From Chitinophagaceae bacterium PMP191F (GTDB lineage Bacteria; Bacteroidota; Bacteroidia; Chitinophagales; Chitinophagaceae), in contig LGYU01000016.1 in NCBI GenBank assembly GCA_001302245.1, forward strand, positions 496,001 to 560,000: a stretch of DNA of 64,000 nucleotides, given 5' to 3'. Every line of letters starts with the position of its first letter. The first letter of the stretch is position 1. Both the position numbers and the translations under genes were made by a program. Positions 62,858 to 64,000 of this stretch are shown here, in pieces. The notes under the pieces were generated by a model, which saw only the letters and a program-made list of their open reading frames with translations, searched no databases and was not told the DNA's origin.

Positions 62858-62905
62858 TAAACGCCAATACCTGATTCCCTTTGTGCCTCTGCGCCTTCGT
62901 GGTTC
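62858..62905 (+). repeat. Dispersed repeat TAAACGC...GTGGTTC-type, copy 2
   Basis: Runs TAAACGCCAATACCTGATTCCC, then TTTGTGCCTCTGCGCC, then TTCGTGGTTC. It shares order and wording with the reverse complement of 53094-53144 (TAAACGC, AATA, CTGATTCCCTT, GTG...CTC.G.G, GTGGTTC). Confidence 0.6.
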
Positions 62906-63007
62906 AAAAAAAGTCCGGAAAAAAACGCACGCAAAGTTGCGATGACGCAAGGCGGAAACAATTAAACAAATCAAACCATCCGGCAACCACTCACCACCAT
63001 TTTAAAA

Positions 63008-63961
63008 TTATCGCTTCTTCCGCTGGATTAAAAACACCGCCGGCACCGGACGCTGAATGCCGTTGGTACTGGGCTTGATGGTTTCCTTTCCGTTCACCAG
63101 CATACAACTGCTGCCACCACCATCCAGGTTCAGGGCTTCCACGCATCCAAGATCTTTAAGAATGACCGCCTCTTCCTCTAATGTGGCGCCTTCGGCAATA
63201 CCTGGAAAACGTCCTGCAATAACAAGGATGATCAGTTTTTTACGTTTTGTATACCCCATGGCTGTACGGGGATGTTTATCTTTCTCCCCGTTCACAAACA
63301 TTTGTTCTTCTTTGTTGGTAATGTATACTTCTCCATCTTTCAGCAACACCGGACCACCGCCGATGGCAGTTTCCATTTTCCACCATTTCCAGTATTCCAG
63401 GGTATTGAGATCTCTGAACCGGGGATTGCTTTTACGACCTTTCGCTATCACCGGGTTGTATTGAAAAGCATACGGATATTGTTCGGTTGAGTCCGTGAAT
63501 GTCCATGCCACATCTGCACGGCGATTGCTGTTGATACCAATAGCACCACGCGTGGGATAATAAAATGAATCGCTGAGTTTACTTTTCACAGAAGGAGAGT
63601 TGTACGCAAGCAATTCTCCATTCCGCATAACCAGGTTCAGGTTCTGATTGGTTTCAAAAGAAAAGAACGTACCATTGACCACCACATACGGTGAATCTTC
63701 AAACTTATAATATTCAGAAGGTGTATAACGGCTGCCCCCACCGGTTTGCGTGGTAAATTCCAGCTTACGGTCTTTCAGCCGTGCTTCCAGGTAATATGCA
63801 ATAAACGGCTTGCCGTTCAGCGAATCGGTGGTTTTAAATACCTTAATGGAGGGCGGCAGGTTTCCAAAGGCACTATCTGCTCTGGTCCACTTCAGTTGTG
63901 CCAAACAAAAAGGTGCATTCGTTAAAAACAGAATGCACCCTGCCAAAAACACTTTTATCAA
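63008..63961 (-). CDS. Phosphodiester glycosidase (NAGPA/DUF2233) family protein
   Basis: An exported 317-residue protein related to the luminal domain of N-acetylglucosamine-1-phosphodiester alpha-N-acetylglucosaminidase. Signal peptide MIKVFLAGCILFLTNAPFCLAQ. Family features: YVVVNGTFFSFETNQNLNLVMRNGEL (about 92-117), TAIGGGPVLLKDGEV (about 197-211), PRTAMGYTKRKKLIILVIAGR (about 232-252) and CVEALNLDGGGSSCMLVNG (about 275-293; LDGGGSS is the signature). No in-frame ATG fits the signal peptide: the start appears to be TTG at 63961 (or GTG at 63952), with a stop just upstream. It may cleave sugar-phosphate diesters in the periplasm; substrate unknown. The start is 40 bases from the window end, so its operon context is not visible. 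Confidence 0.88.
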   Translation of the reverse strand: MIKVFLAGCILFLTNAPFCLAQLKWTRADSAFGNLPPSIKVFKTTDSLNGKPFIAYYLEARLKDRKLEFTTQTGGGSRYTPSEYYKFEDSPYVVVNGTFFSFETNQNLNLVMRNGELLAYNSPSVKSKLSDSFYYPTRGAIGINSNRRADVAWTFTDSTEQYPYAFQYNPVIAKGRKSNPRFRDLNTLEYWKWWKMETAIGGGPVLLKDGEVYITNKEEQMFVNGEKDKHPRTAMGYTKRKKLIILVIAGRFPGIAEGATLEEEAVILKDLGCVEALNLDGGGSSCMLVNGKETIKPSTNGIQRPVPAVFLIQRKKR

Positions 63962-64000
63962 GTTATAAATTGTAGGTTATTAAGTTATAGGTTGAGAACA

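Larger units (their letters stand above)
62629..63007. repeat. Intergenic repeat mosaic (379 bp)
   Basis: After the terminator at 62660-62690 it contains TCTGAAAATTTGAGAATG...TTTGAAAATG (62718-62751), TTGAATGATTAAATGATTGG (62769-62788), the repeat at 62858-62905 and AACCACTCACCACC (62986-62999). These are the same motif classes seen at 31031-31254 and 52969-53336. No gene seen; an in-frame stretch at 62881-63078 is the repeat read as protein. Confidence 0.6.

Noticed and set aside
62881-63078. 65-codon frame overlapping the repeat at 62858-62905
   Set aside because: The protein is a reading of the dispersed repeat and overlaps the phosphodiester glycosidase gene.
1-64000. tRNA, rRNA or CRISPR arrays
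   Set aside because: No tRNA-like cloverleaf ends, rRNA segments or regularly spaced direct repeats were seen on reading.

Overview
The window looks like the chromosome of a Bacteroidota member, most probably of the Chitinophagaceae (Chitinophaga/Niastella-type). The reasons are two SusC/SusD outer-membrane pairs, lipoproteins with typical LxxC lipoboxes, C-terminal type IX secretion (T9SS) sorting domains, promoters of the TTTG-N(19-21)-TAnnTTTG type, and families of degenerate intergenic repeats of the kind I associate with this group. No rRNA, tRNA, CRISPR array, phage or intact insertion sequence was seen. The genus is inference.

Layout. (1) 59-14641: two adjacent giant minus-strand genes, 6 bases apart: a 2922-residue secreted LRR/Ig/CARDB protein and a 1935-residue RHS-repeat protein ending in a T9SS sorting domain. 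Together they resemble one giant surface protein split in two. (2) 15100-16720: small lipoprotein, small membrane protein, isochorismatase-fold hydrolase. (3) 16897-29761: a starch/alpha-glucan utilisation locus read leftwards: GH31 alpha-glucosidase, SusC, SusD, SusE-like binding protein, GH13 lipoprotein, then a large secreted GH13 amylase with starch-binding and sorting modules. Its leader region (about 30000-30290) holds two consecutive pseudoknot-forming units. (4) 30317-35383: methyltransferase, SusR-like TPR/HTH membrane regulator (DUF6377 type), lipoprotein, GNAT acetyltransferase, an unlisted 57-residue membrane protein, DUF1543 protein. (5) 35711-50654: a second locus, probably for beta-1,3-glucan: two GH128-like lipoproteins (one fused to a GLUG beta-helix), a GLUG lipoprotein, a PKD-type lipoprotein, SusD, SusC, GH5 and GH2. 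(6) 51067-52968: a membrane sensor joining a 7TMR-DISM sensor to an IS1595-type transposase zinc ribbon/HTH without a transposase catalytic domain. (7) 53337-62628: intracellular and periplasmic alpha-glucan handling: SusA-like GH13, SLC45-like MFS transporter, glgC, glgA, FucP-type sugar transporter and ROK glucokinase. (8) 63008-63961: phosphodiester glycosidase-like protein.

How it fits together. Starch is cut at the surface by the GH13 enzymes, bound by SusD/SusE, imported by SusC, cut further in the periplasm by GH31 and the SusA-like GH13, taken across the inner membrane by the MFS carriers, phosphorylated by the ROK kinase, and partly stored as glycogen through GlgC/GlgA. The beta-glucan locus works in parallel. 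Two short motifs, TTGATAATCA and AAAGCGTATT, recur upstream of both loci and may be shared operators.

Best candidates for something new: the DISM-IS1595 regulator, the tandem pseudoknot leader, the shared operator pair, and the GH128-GLUG duplication. All names rest on reading motifs by eye; no database search was run.
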